Part shown: positions 44,022 to 52,418 of the stretch, piece by piece
Layout of the letters: each line of letters starts with the position of its first letter
Numbering within the stretch: position 1 is the first letter of the stretch
Source of the DNA: QHXM01 sp032160165
Lineage (GTDB): Bacteria > Acidobacteriota > Blastocatellia > Pyrinomonadales > Pyrinomonadaceae
NCBI GenBank assembly: GCA_032160165.1
Contig: JAVHWA010000006.1
Coordinates: forward strand, 1 to 64,000
Length of the DNA stretch: 64,000 nt
Reading direction: 5' to 3'
Notes under the pieces: generated by a model
The model's input: the letters and a program-made list of their open reading frames with translations, nothing else
The model's database searches: none
What the model was told of the DNA's origin: nothing
Program-made: the position numbers and the translations under genes

Positions 44022-44489
44022 ATGATGAATGATGAATGGCTCCACCCAATTCAGGAACGAACAACAATTATTCTGGAGGACTGGTGATGGAGCACAATAA
44101 CAAATTTGATTTAGGAATTCGGACCAAGGCATTTGCGTTGAGGATCATTCGGCTGTATGCATCGCTGCCGAAGCTCACTGAGGCGCAAGTAATAGGCAAG
44201 CAGGTATTGAGAAGCGGGACCTCTGTAGGCGCCCATTATCGCGAGTGTACGCGAGCTAGATCGCCGGCAGAATTCATCAGTAAGATCGAAGGAGGGTTGC
44301 AGGAACTGGAGGAGACTACCTATTGGCTCGAACTCTTATGTGATAGCGGTATCGTGCCAGAAAAGCGTTTAGCTGATCTACGCACTGAATCAGAAGAGCT
44401 CACAGCCATACTCGTATCGTCAGCCAAGACCGCGAAGCGTCGCAAACGCAGAACGAATTCATCATTCATCATTCCTCATTCATCATTAT
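44003..44489 (+). mobile_element. Candidate cassette 2: inverted heptamer arrays around a four-helix-bundle gene
   Basis: Left array 44003-44038 (GATGAAC, GCGGAAC, then GATGAAT x3), overlapping the last five codons of xylG; right array 44457-44489 (ATTCATC x2, ATTCCTC, ATTCATC, ATT), the complement of the left unit, ending at the ATG of xylH. Between them lies one complete four-helix-bundle gene with its own ribosome-binding site. Same arrangement as cassette 1 but with a different heptamer. Confidence 0.6.
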
Positions 44490-44491
44490 GA
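44087..44491 (+). CDS. Four-helix-bundle protein (23S rRNA intervening-sequence/S23 family)
   Basis: 134 residues from the ATG at 44087, which has GGAGGA six bases upstream. The core is the second common branch of the family: FDLGIRTKAFALRIIRLY, EAQVIGKQVLRSGTSVGAHY, RECTRARSPAEFISKIEGGL, LEETTYWLELL. These proteins form small helical bundles that in some relatives assemble as pentamers and bind nucleic acid; the role of the free-standing form is unknown. The last dozen residues (NSSFIIPHSSL) are read from the right heptamer array, after a basic KTAKRRKRR stretch. Its stop overlaps the xylH ATG (ATGA). Only distantly related to the gene in cassette 1. Confidence 0.85.
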   Translation: MEHNNKFDLGIRTKAFALRIIRLYASLPKLTEAQVIGKQVLRSGTSVGAHYRECTRARSPAEFISKIEGGLQELEETTYWLELLCDSGIVPEKRLADLRTESEELTAILVSSAKTAKRRKRRTNSSFIIPHSSL

Positions 44492-45756
44492 ACAAAGACG
44501 GTCCAACAAACGAGCCCGTAATCGATCGCCCGCCTGTCAACGCGGATCTGGCGCCGGTGCCCGAGGAGATCGCCCCGCCGACAGTAGATGCCGAAGGCAC
44601 GCCGCAAACCCGCATTGGCCGCTTCAAGTTGCCGACAGCGACGTTGCGCGCGTATACGATGCTGGTTGCGCTCGTAGTCATTTGGCTCTTTTTGCAGTGG
44701 GCTACTGTCAGCGACTTGCACCCGTACGGACTCTTTCTCGATCCGGTAAACTTCTCCAAACTTCTAAAGCAGACCGCGGTCACCGGCATCCTCGCCGTCG
44801 GCATGTTGATGGTCATCGTCGCCGGACAAATAGACCTCTCGGTCGGATCATTGGTTGGTTTGGCAGGTGGCATGGCCGCGATGACTCAGGGATGGGGCCT
44901 CATCCCGTCGCTTGGCACCGCGATAGTAATCGGCCTCGCGATCGGACTAATTCACGGCTCGCTGGTCGCGTATTTAAACATTCCCGCATTCATTGTTACG
45001 TTAGGCGGATTGCTCGCATGGCGTGGCGTTGTGCTTTGGCGAATGAAGGGTGTGACGGTAACAATTGAATTGCCCGCCTTCAGATCCATTGGTGAAGGGT
45101 TCGTCGCACCCGTTGCCGGCATCGCTCTCGGGGTGTTGGCGGTAGCGGCGCTAATCTTTTTCACCTTTAGACGAAATAGCGCTCGCCGGCGCCATGGCCT
45201 GCCTGTTCCCGGAATGGGAGCGACATTGGCTCGAATCCTGCTTCCGGCCGCAGTCATAGCCGTCTTCATCTACATGATGAACACACAGGGAGGCGTGCCG
45301 ATTCCGGTCTTTGTTTTCCTGGCAGTCGCATTGATCGGCGCCTTCCTGACCCAGAACACAACTTTCGGCCGCTATCTTTATGCGGTCGGTGGGAACCCTG
45401 ATGCGGCACGTCTGTCGGGTATCAGTCTGCGCAAGCATATCCTGCTCGCGTTTTGTCTAATGGGTACGCTAGCGGGTTTGGGCGCGCTGGTTTACACAGC
45501 GCGGAATGGCAGCGCAGCCGGCGATGCCGGAAGTTTGATGGAGCTGGACGCGATCGCAGCTTGCGTTATTGGCGGCACTAGTTTGATGGGAGGGCGGGGA
45601 ACCGTCTTTGGAGCGTGCCTTGGTGCATTGATCATGGCGAGCCTGGATAACGGGATGTCGCTGCTAAACGTTCAGAATGAAATTCAGATGATCGTCAAAG
45701 GCGCAGTGCTGGTCGCCGCAGTCGGGTTCGACATGCTGGGAAGAAAACGTGGATGA
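44488..45756 (+). CDS. xylH: Sugar ABC transporter permease, XylH-like
   Basis: 422 residues with about ten membrane helices after a polar N-terminal tail of 45 residues. Landmarks of the ribose/xylose permease family: GMLMVIVAGQIDLSVGSLVG, FIVTLGGLLAWRGVVL, FGRYLYAVGGNPDAARLSGI, and CVIGGTSLMGGRGTVFGACL. Works with XylF and XylG as importer at the inner membrane. The ATG forms the end of the right array of cassette 2 and overlaps the preceding stop, so translation probably depends on coupling. The family's long cytoplasmic loop (RRNSARRRHGLPVPG) is present. Confidence 0.92.
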   Translation: MNKDGPTNEPVIDRPPVNADLAPVPEEIAPPTVDAEGTPQTRIGRFKLPTATLRAYTMLVALVVIWLFLQWATVSDLHPYGLFLDPVNFSKLLKQTAVTGILAVGMLMVIVAGQIDLSVGSLVGLAGGMAAMTQGWGLIPSLGTAIVIGLAIGLIHGSLVAYLNIPAFIVTLGGLLAWRGVVLWRMKGVTVTIELPAFRSIGEGFVAPVAGIALGVLAVAALIFFTFRRNSARRRHGLPVPGMGATLARILLPAAVIAVFIYMMNTQGGVPIPVFVFLAVALIGAFLTQNTTFGRYLYAVGGNPDAARLSGISLRKHILLAFCLMGTLAGLGALVYTARNGSAAGDAGSLMELDAIAACVIGGTSLMGGRGTVFGACLGALIMASLDNGMSLLNVQNEIQMIVKGAVLVAAVGFDMLGRKRG

Positions 45757-46016
45757 GATTCCGAGGAAACTGTGGGAGCGATCCTTGTTAACGCCTGGCC
45801 TCAGAAGGCGGTCGGAACAAGCAGTGAGCTGGGAAGTCTGGTCCGTCTTTCTCATTCACACACGGCTTCAGCCGGGTGATAGCTAGAGGCATAAAAAGGG
45901 AAACCGTTTAAACGCTTTCCGTCAGGATCCCGTACTCGCGCGCCAGGCTGAAGCCAGGCGAGAATGAGACGCCGATCCGCAGTGTATTTCGCGACTAGCG
46001 GTAACCATCGAGACAC
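45757..46016. repeat. Multi-hairpin intergenic repeat, family B, copy 2
   Basis: Left arm near 45848-45880 (TTTCTCATTCACACACGGCT, then TCAGCCGGGTGA), centre GGGAAACCGTTTAAACGCTT (about 45898-45919) and right arm 45938-45970 (CGCGCCAGGCTGAAGCC, AGGCGAGAATGAGA). The arms are inverted copies of each other, and the centre is an AAACCGTTTAAACG palindrome, as in copy 1 at 36.7 kb. It separates xylH from the glucoamylase gene. Confidence 0.75.
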
Positions 46017-48134
46017 ATGAGCAAACTCGTCCTCATTTCCGCCATTGCCTGCGCGTCAATGACTTTGTTTGCGCAGACGACAAACAAACTTGCACCCGGC
46101 GCGCCCGGCAAAGATGCCCAATGGGAGAGTGCCGGAAAGGAAGGCATTGGGACGTCTGTTTCGCTTGAATCTAAGGTCTGGTTCACACTGCGCGATGGAG
46201 TAATGACGGAGGTTTACTATCCAACGGTTGATGTGGCGAATGTCCAGAAATTGGAATTGATCGTCATTGATTCCGAAAAGCGGCTCGAAACCGAAAGCGA
46301 AGATTCGAATCACAGAATTGAGATTCTGGACCCCAGAGCCCTTTCGTTCCGACAAATCAACACGGCGAAAAGCGGCGCCTGGAAGATCACCAAAACGTAT
46401 GCAACCGATCCTCAGCGCAATACCGTGTTGATTGATGTGCAGTTTCAACCGCTCAAAAACCAGGTCTTCTACCTCTTTATCTACTATGATCCCTCTTTGA
46501 ACAATAGCGGAATGCATGACACCGCGTGGACTCAAGAGGGTACATTCTTAGCTTCGGACGCTGATAAGGCTTCCGCTCTAGTCTCCAGCGTTGGATTTGC
46601 TGAAATGAATAACGGTTACGCAGGCGCGAGCGATGTCGTAACCCAGCTGCGACAACACAAACCATATAGCCCAACGCCGCGCGCTGGCGATGGCAACGTT
46701 GTACAGGATGCGTGGATACTCTCCGGAATGGTCGGAGATCCGGAGCAAAAGTTTACGCTCGCTCTTGGATTCGGAAAAGAAACAGGCGAGGCTTTGAAGA
46801 ATGCTCGTGACTCCCTGGCCAGGGGGTTTGCAGCCGTTCGAAGCGAGTACCAGGATGGCTGGCATCGGTACCTCGATGCTTTGCGAAAAGTTGAACCGAA
46901 GTACCAAAGCCAATTCGACATGGCTGCCATGGTCCTGAAGGCGCACGAGGACAAAACCTATCGAGGCGCAATGGTCGCTTCGCTGACTGTTCCCTGGGGC
47001 GGTGGATCAAACGCGAATGAACCGAACGGCGGCGGTTACCACACCGTCTGGGCGCGAGACCTTTACCAGGTAGCCACCGCCTTCCACGCGATGGGCGACA
47101 AGGCGGCGGCAGACCGCGCGCTCGACTATCTGTTGAGGATTCAACAAAAATCCGATGGCAGCTTTCCGCAGAACTCGTGGCTGGACGGCAGGCCGGCCGG
47201 CGGTGGGTTGCAAATGGACGAGGTCGCATATCCGCTGATTCTTTCCTACCAGCTCGGTCGAACAGACAATGATACGTGGCGCAAGCATATCAAGCCGGCG
47301 GCAGAATTCATCCTGCAGCACGGACCTGCTACGCCGCAGGAGCGTTGGGAAGAAGAAGCAGGCTATTCGCCCTCAACCATCGCGGCAGAAATCGCCGGCC
47401 TGGTCTGCGCCGCAGAGATCGCGAGACGAAATAAGGATGAGGCCGCTGCCAAGCGATGTCTTGAAATTGCCGATCGATGGGCCGCCAACGTCGATCGATG
47501 GACCGCCACCACTACCGGGCCTTATGCGAATAAGAACTACTACCTACGACTCTCGGATGATGACGATCCGAATGATGGGGCGCCGCTGGAGATAAACAGC
47601 AACGGCGGGATCTATGACGAACGCGAGATCGTTGACGCCGGGTTTCTTGAATTGGTCCGCCTGGGCATCAAGTCGCCCAACGACCCCTTGATCCAAAAAT
47701 CGTTAGCGGTGGTCGACAAGCTCATCCAGGTAGAGACTCCCAAGGGCGCTGCCTGGTACCGCTATAATCATGATGCCTATGGTGAGCGCGACGATGGAGG
47801 AAGATATGACGCGCGAGCGGGCCGCGGACGACTGTGGACATTCCTGACAGGCGAGCGCGGGGAGTATGAACTGGCTCGAGGCGAAAAAGAGTTGGCTCGC
47901 ACGCGGCTTGATGCGATGATGAAGTTTGCCAACCGCGGAGGAATGATCCCGGAACAGATTTGGGACAAGGCAGAAAGTCCATCGCCTGATTTTGGCTTCG
48001 GCCAGGGCACTGGCTCTGCGACGCCGCTGGCCTGGTCAATGGCCCAATTCATACGTCTGGCAGTGAACATTCGCGAAGGCCGTAACCTTGATACGCCCGA
48101 CATCGTCTCGAAGCGCTATATGGGACAGCATTAG
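46017..48134 (+). CDS. Glucoamylase-like GH15 glucan alpha-glucosidase
   Basis: 705 residues: signal peptide (to TLFAQTTN), a bacterial N-terminal beta-sandwich (residues 25-290) and the GH15 (alpha/alpha)6 barrel. Active-site features: TVPWGG, YHTVWARDLYQVATAF, the QERWEEEAGYSPSTIAAEI block with the general-acid glutamate near residue 446, and IPEQIWD with the likely catalytic base Glu646. It releases beta-glucose from the non-reducing ends of starch and malto-oligosaccharides, in the periplasm or outside. It is followed after 41 bases by a glucokinase gene, which uses the product. Confidence 0.9.
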   Translation: MSKLVLISAIACASMTLFAQTTNKLAPGAPGKDAQWESAGKEGIGTSVSLESKVWFTLRDGVMTEVYYPTVDVANVQKLELIVIDSEKRLETESEDSNHRIEILDPRALSFRQINTAKSGAWKITKTYATDPQRNTVLIDVQFQPLKNQVFYLFIYYDPSLNNSGMHDTAWTQEGTFLASDADKASALVSSVGFAEMNNGYAGASDVVTQLRQHKPYSPTPRAGDGNVVQDAWILSGMVGDPEQKFTLALGFGKETGEALKNARDSLARGFAAVRSEYQDGWHRYLDALRKVEPKYQSQFDMAAMVLKAHEDKTYRGAMVASLTVPWGGGSNANEPNGGGYHTVWARDLYQVATAFHAMGDKAAADRALDYLLRIQQKSDGSFPQNSWLDGRPAGGGLQMDEVAYPLILSYQLGRTDNDTWRKHIKPAAEFILQHGPATPQERWEEEAGYSPSTIAAEIAGLVCAAEIARRNKDEAAAKRCLEIADRWAANVDRWTATTTGPYANKNYYLRLSDDDDPNDGAPLEINSNGGIYDEREIVDAGFLELVRLGIKSPNDPLIQKSLAVVDKLIQVETPKGAAWYRYNHDAYGERDDGGRYDARAGRGRLWTFLTGERGEYELARGEKELARTRLDAMMKFANRGGMIPEQIWDKAESPSPDFGFGQGTGSATPLAWSMAQFIRLAVNIREGRNLDTPDIVSKRYMGQH

Positions 48135-48175
48135 ATCTCGGACTCTGAAATAACGCGGCCTCGCGGGCAACGAAC

Positions 48176-49165
48176 ATGAATGAACGATCAGCAATTGCTG
48201 AAACGGACAACGACCTGGTCATAGCAGCAGACCTGGGAGGCACTAATCTGCGCGCTGCCACGATCGACAGGCTTGGGCGTATTCAGGAACGCACCAAGCA
48301 AACCACTCCGAAGGCCGCCAAGTCGCATGAGATCGTCCGCGCCATCGTAGCGGCAGCGCGTGAATGTGAGAAGCGAAGCGCCGATCGAGGCGCGCAGATC
48401 CGCGCGGTCTCCGTGGTTGTTCCCGGAACAGTGCAAGTCGAGAACGGCGTGGTGATGAAAGCCCCGAACGTTCCCTGTCTCGACGGCTTTCGCCTTGCTG
48501 CGGCGCTGCAAAGCGAACTGCAGTGGCCTGCGGTCCTCGAGAACGATGCAAACGCGGCGGCCGTCGGCGAAATGTGGAAGGGTGCCGGTCGCGGTCGAAA
48601 GACCATCATAATGATAACGCTGGGGACCGGCGTCGGCGGCGGAATTATTCTCGACGGGAAACTCTGGCGAGGCATTGATGGATCGGCAGGCGAGATCGGA
48701 CATATCGGCGTTGAGCCGTTCGGAGGAGTTGCCTGCACCTGCGGTAGTCAGGGCTGTCTTGAAGTTTACGCCTCGGCAACTGCGATTGTCCGCATGACAC
48801 GCGAGGCGGTACCACGCTATCCGGATTCGCCTTTGCACGCGAGCGACGACTTGACAGCCGCGCGCGTCTACGAAAGTGGACTCAAAGGCGACGAACTCGC
48901 GTTGGAAGTCTTTCGACGAATGGGAATCTACCTCGGCGTTGGCATAGGGAGTCTCGTCAACGTTTTCAATCCGGAGACGGTGGTCATCGGCGGAGGCGTC
49001 GCCGATGGCTGGGACATGTTCATTTCGCACGTGCGCGAGCAGGTGTCCGCCCGGGCCTTTCCCATACCGGCGCGTCGTGCTCAGGTCGTCCGAGCCGAGT
49101 GCGGTGACGACGCAGGATTACTAGGCGCGGCGCATATCGCTTTTGCACAGTCGGAAGCGGGCTAG
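48176..49165 (+). CDS. ROK-family glucokinase
   Basis: 329 residues. ATP site DLGGTNLRAATID near the N-terminus, sugar site ENDANAAAVGEMW, second phosphate loop GTGVGGGIILDG, and the zinc motif in HIGVEPFGGVACTCGSQG followed by CLE. No helix-turn-helix, so an enzyme and not a regulator. Most such proteins phosphorylate glucose with ATP in the cytoplasm. Next to GH15 and GH31 glucosidase genes and downstream of a sugar importer, glucose is the obvious substrate. Confidence 0.88.
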   Translation: MNERSAIAETDNDLVIAADLGGTNLRAATIDRLGRIQERTKQTTPKAAKSHEIVRAIVAAARECEKRSADRGAQIRAVSVVVPGTVQVENGVVMKAPNVPCLDGFRLAAALQSELQWPAVLENDANAAAVGEMWKGAGRGRKTIIMITLGTGVGGGIILDGKLWRGIDGSAGEIGHIGVEPFGGVACTCGSQGCLEVYASATAIVRMTREAVPRYPDSPLHASDDLTAARVYESGLKGDELALEVFRRMGIYLGVGIGSLVNVFNPETVVIGGGVADGWDMFISHVREQVSARAFPIPARRAQVVRAECGDDAGLLGAAHIAFAQSEAG

Positions 49166-49222
49166 CGGAGACGGTCTCGCGAGGAACTAACCAGCGGCCT
49201 CGGAGCGAACACCGTTGAACCT

Positions 49223-49441
49223 ACGCCGAAGGCGTTCGCGAATTCTAGCCCAGGGCAACGCCCTGGGATTGACGTCAGCAATAAACACGGTCAACCCTAA
49301 ATGGGTTGGAATGCGCGATATCCAAGCCGTAACGCAGGCTCGTAACGGGGCTTGGCAACACTTTCAGCGTTGATATCTTCAGTCAAGCCCTCTACACCCA
49401 GGGCGTTGCCCTGGGCTCAAACTCGCGAACGCCTTTGGCGT
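49223..49441. repeat. Long inverted intergenic repeat, family A, copy 1
   Basis: Fills most of the 352-base gap (49166-49517) between the glucokinase and GH31 genes. Left arm 49223-49267: ACGCCGAAGGCGTTCGCGAA, TT, then CCCAGGGCAACGCCCTGGG. Right arm 49396-49441: the same in reverse, CCCAGGGCGTTGCCCTGGG then CGCGAACGCCTTTGGCGT. The middle has smaller hairpins, CAACCCTAAATGGGTTG (49291-49308) and AACACTTTCAGCGTT (near 49358). No gene. Confidence 0.85.
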
Positions 49442-49517
49442 AAAAGCGTCGAAGACCCAGTCGGCGAGTTGACTACCGATTGCTCTCCGGGAACGAGATA
49501 GATTCATTCGAATTGCC

Positions 49518-52076
49518 ATGAAACGGTTACTTGCCTTTCTGTTCTGCCTGACCATCATTCTTTTCGGTGCCAGCGGCACTGCCCAGGACATCGTCAGTGG
49601 CCTCGAGCCGATCGGTCCCGTCTCCAGCTTCACAAAAAGCCAAACACAAGTGACCTTCAACTGTCAGGGTGGGTCACAAGTGCGGGTCTCGATTCTCGCG
49701 CCCGATCTTATTCGCGTGCGGGCCTCTTTTAGAAAAGACTTGCCAGAGCGCGATCACTCGTGGGCAATCGCAAAGCAGGACTGGGAAAATGTTCGATGGA
49801 GCGTGAACGAGAGCGCTTCAAATGTTGTGATCTCGACCGACGAGTTGAGAGTGGTAGTCAATCGATCACCGCTTCTGATCGAGTTCCGAGACGCGAAAAC
49901 GGACAAGCTAATAAACGCCGACGAGCGCCCAATGATGTATGACCCGCAGGGGGCGTTGAGCGGAATGATGTTCGATCCCAAGGCGGGAACCTTCATATCC
50001 GCTTCGAAGAAACTCGGCTTTGACGAGCACTTCTACGGACTGGGCGAAAAAGCCGCGCGTCTCGATAAGCGCCGAAGCTACTTCGTTAATTGGAATTCAG
50101 ACACGCCAGGTTATACGGAGGGCAAAGACCCGATATATCAGACGGTCCCTTTCTACATAGGATTGCAGAAGGCAATCGCCTACGGCATCTTCTTCGACTC
50201 CAGCTATCGAAGTTATTTCGACTTCGGAAGAAACTCGCAGCTCTACGCTTCCTTCGGAGCCGAAGGCGGCGAGATGAACTATTACTTCTTCTACGGACCC
50301 TCCATCAAGAAAATCCTTGGACGATACACAGAGCTGACCGGGCGAATGCCGCTACCGCCGATGTGGGCGCTGGGCAATCAGCAAAGCCGTTGGAGCTACT
50401 ATCCGGACACGATGGCGGAAGAGGTTGTGCGCCAATACCGTGAACGAGATCTGCCGCTAGACGTGCTGCATCTTGACATCGATTACATGCAGGGCTACAG
50501 GGTCTTTACCTGGAACACCGATCGATTCAGGAACCCAAAAGCGCTGACGGACAAGCTGAAGCTGCAAGGAGTGAAGGTCGTCACCATCGTCGATCCGGGC
50601 GTGAAGTATCAGCCTCCTGCTGCTGAAGCAAGCAGTTCCACCTCGCGCTCTCCGGAGCTTACCCCGCAGGACAAAAGCTACTACGTCTTTAACCAGGGAC
50701 TGGAGAAGAACTATTTCCAGAAGCGTAAAACCGGGGAGCTCTTCATTCCAAAGGTCTGGCCGGGCGAGAGCGTCTTCGTAGATTTCACCTTGCCTGACGC
50801 CAGGAAGTGGTGGGGCTCTCTTCATCGGGCCTACACCGAAAACGGCGTCGGTGGTATTTGGAACGACATGAACGAGCCCTCTGACTTTGTCGATCAGTCG
50901 GGCAAGAACCAACTCGATGTTGTCAGCCGTGATGAAGGCGAGAACTCGACCCACGCAAAGAATCGAAACATCTTCGCGTTGCTGATGGCTCGCGCAACCT
51001 ACGAAGGACTCGAGCGCCTGGAGCCTGACAAAAGACCTTACGTTATTACGCGCGCGGCCTATGCCGGCATTCAGCGTTACTCTACGATGTGGACCGGCGA
51101 CACGACCAGTACCTGGGACACATTGGCACTAAGCATCCCCATCTTTCAGAGTCTGGGCTTATCGGGAGAGACGTTTGTAGGAAGCGATGTCGGCGGCTTC
51201 ATCGGACGCGGCAACGGGGAATTGCTCACACGCGCCTATCAGGTCAGTTTTCTGGCGCCGTTTTGTCGCAATCACAAGGTCATTGACGGTTATGACCAGG
51301 AGCCGTGGCGCTTCGGAAAATATTACGAAGACATCATACGGAAGTATCTGAAGCTGCGTTATCGCCTGTTGCCCTTTCTCTACACCGTGCTGGAAGAGGC
51401 CCATCGCACAGGAGTGCCGCTCTTTCGTCCACTACTGCTCAACTATCAGGACGATTCGAACACCTACAATCTCGACGACGAATTCATGATCGGTCGCGAC
51501 CTGTTAGTCGCGCCCATCCTGCAGCCGAACCAGACAAGTCGACTGGTCTATCTTCCTGAGGGTCTCTGGTACGACTTCTGGACGGGGAAGAAATACAACG
51601 GCGGGACGATGTACCGTGTCGACGCTCCGCTGGACGTTGTGCCAATGTTCGTACGCGGAGGCTCGATCATACCTGAAGGCCCCGAAATGAATTACGTCGG
51701 TGAAAAGCCTTTCGATCCTTTGACGTTCTACATCCATCCCGATGAGGCTGGCCGAGCCGAGACCAGTCTTTACGAAGACGATGGAACCAGCCCTGCGTAC
51801 AAGCGTGGAGCGTTCAGGCGAACGCGGGTGAGTGTCGCATCTTTGGCAAGTGGTTTTGAGATTATGATCGGCGATGCGGAAGGAAGCTACAAGCCCGCGC
51901 GCCGTAAGTTTAGTTTTGTTCTACCTTACGTCGGCCTTGTGAGCAATGTGACGCTTGATGGCAAGCCGCTGGCTGTCAGCGCTGACGCTCAAAGTGTTGG
52001 TTATCACAGCGGTAAAGATGCGGTCGGAATAAAGATCGAGGATGACGGGCGTCAACACAGAATCGTGGTGAAGTAG
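49518..52076 (+). CDS. GH31 alpha-glucosidase
   Basis: 852 residues. Signal peptide to GTAQDIVS; N-terminal beta domain with the family phrase EHFYGLGEKAARLDKR; the barrel with PPMWALGNQQSRWSYYP and DVLHLDIDYMQGYRVF; nucleophile Asp450 in GIWNDMNEPS; acid/base Asp528 in WTGDTTSTWD; and two C-terminal beta domains. It removes terminal alpha-glucose (1,4- or 1,6-linked, or xylose in some members). The tryptophan-rich LWYDFWTGKKYNGG loop is typical of alpha-glucosidases rather than alpha-xylosidases. The signal peptide puts it outside the cytoplasm, completing the glucan-cutting set. Confidence 0.92.
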   Translation: MKRLLAFLFCLTIILFGASGTAQDIVSGLEPIGPVSSFTKSQTQVTFNCQGGSQVRVSILAPDLIRVRASFRKDLPERDHSWAIAKQDWENVRWSVNESASNVVISTDELRVVVNRSPLLIEFRDAKTDKLINADERPMMYDPQGALSGMMFDPKAGTFISASKKLGFDEHFYGLGEKAARLDKRRSYFVNWNSDTPGYTEGKDPIYQTVPFYIGLQKAIAYGIFFDSSYRSYFDFGRNSQLYASFGAEGGEMNYYFFYGPSIKKILGRYTELTGRMPLPPMWALGNQQSRWSYYPDTMAEEVVRQYRERDLPLDVLHLDIDYMQGYRVFTWNTDRFRNPKALTDKLKLQGVKVVTIVDPGVKYQPPAAEASSSTSRSPELTPQDKSYYVFNQGLEKNYFQKRKTGELFIPKVWPGESVFVDFTLPDARKWWGSLHRAYTENGVGGIWNDMNEPSDFVDQSGKNQLDVVSRDEGENSTHAKNRNIFALLMARATYEGLERLEPDKRPYVITRAAYAGIQRYSTMWTGDTTSTWDTLALSIPIFQSLGLSGETFVGSDVGGFIGRGNGELLTRAYQVSFLAPFCRNHKVIDGYDQEPWRFGKYYEDIIRKYLKLRYRLLPFLYTVLEEAHRTGVPLFRPLLLNYQDDSNTYNLDDEFMIGRDLLVAPILQPNQTSRLVYLPEGLWYDFWTGKKYNGGTMYRVDAPLDVVPMFVRGGSIIPEGPEMNYVGEKPFDPLTFYIHPDEAGRAETSLYEDDGTSPAYKRGAFRRTRVSVASLASGFEIMIGDAEGSYKPARRKFSFVLPYVGLVSNVTLDGKPLAVSADAQSVGYHSGKDAVGIKIEDDGRQHRIVVK

Positions 52077-52142
52077 ACGCTACCCATACACGCGTCGATA
52101 TGCCATTCGAGTCAGAAGCAGCCGAGTAAGAAAGCCGGTTCT

Positions 52143-52368
52143 AACGCCGAAGGCGTTGGCAAATTTCAGCCCGGGGCAACGCCCTGGGTAATACGTAGCT
52201 CCTCTATCGGCTTTAACCCTGAAGGGGTTCGCGAACTGAGATGCGTAGTGCCGAATCCAGTGTGCAGGCGTTCACCCGTCGACACTTTCAGTGTTGCTGG
52301 AGTTGTTGGGGGTCCTTCGTTTCCCAGGATTTCATCCTGGGCTAAAATTTGCCAACGCCTTCGGCGTT
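52143..52368. repeat. Long inverted intergenic repeat, family A, copy 2
   Basis: In the 342-base gap (52077-52418) between GH31 and aminotransferase genes. Left arm 52143-52188: AACGCCGAAGGCGTTGGCAA, then CCCGGGGCAACGCCCTGGG. Right arm 52320-52368: CCCAGGATTTCATCCTGGG, then TTTGCCAACGCCTTCGGCGT. Inner hairpins ACCCTGAAGGGGT (52215 region) and ACACTTTCAGTGT (52281 region). No gene. Confidence 0.85.
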
Positions 52369-52418
52369 AAAGGCTGACGCTCGCATACAGTAGTTCTTAA
52401 GAAAATAGAAACAAGCAG

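Noticed and set aside
42041..44489. Heptamer arrays considered as CRISPR arrays
   Set aside because: Units are 7 bp, directly joined and without spacers; no cas genes are present.
42041..44489. Diversity-generating retroelement, because Avd is a four-helix-bundle protein
   Set aside because: No reverse transcriptase or template/variable repeat pair was seen in the window.
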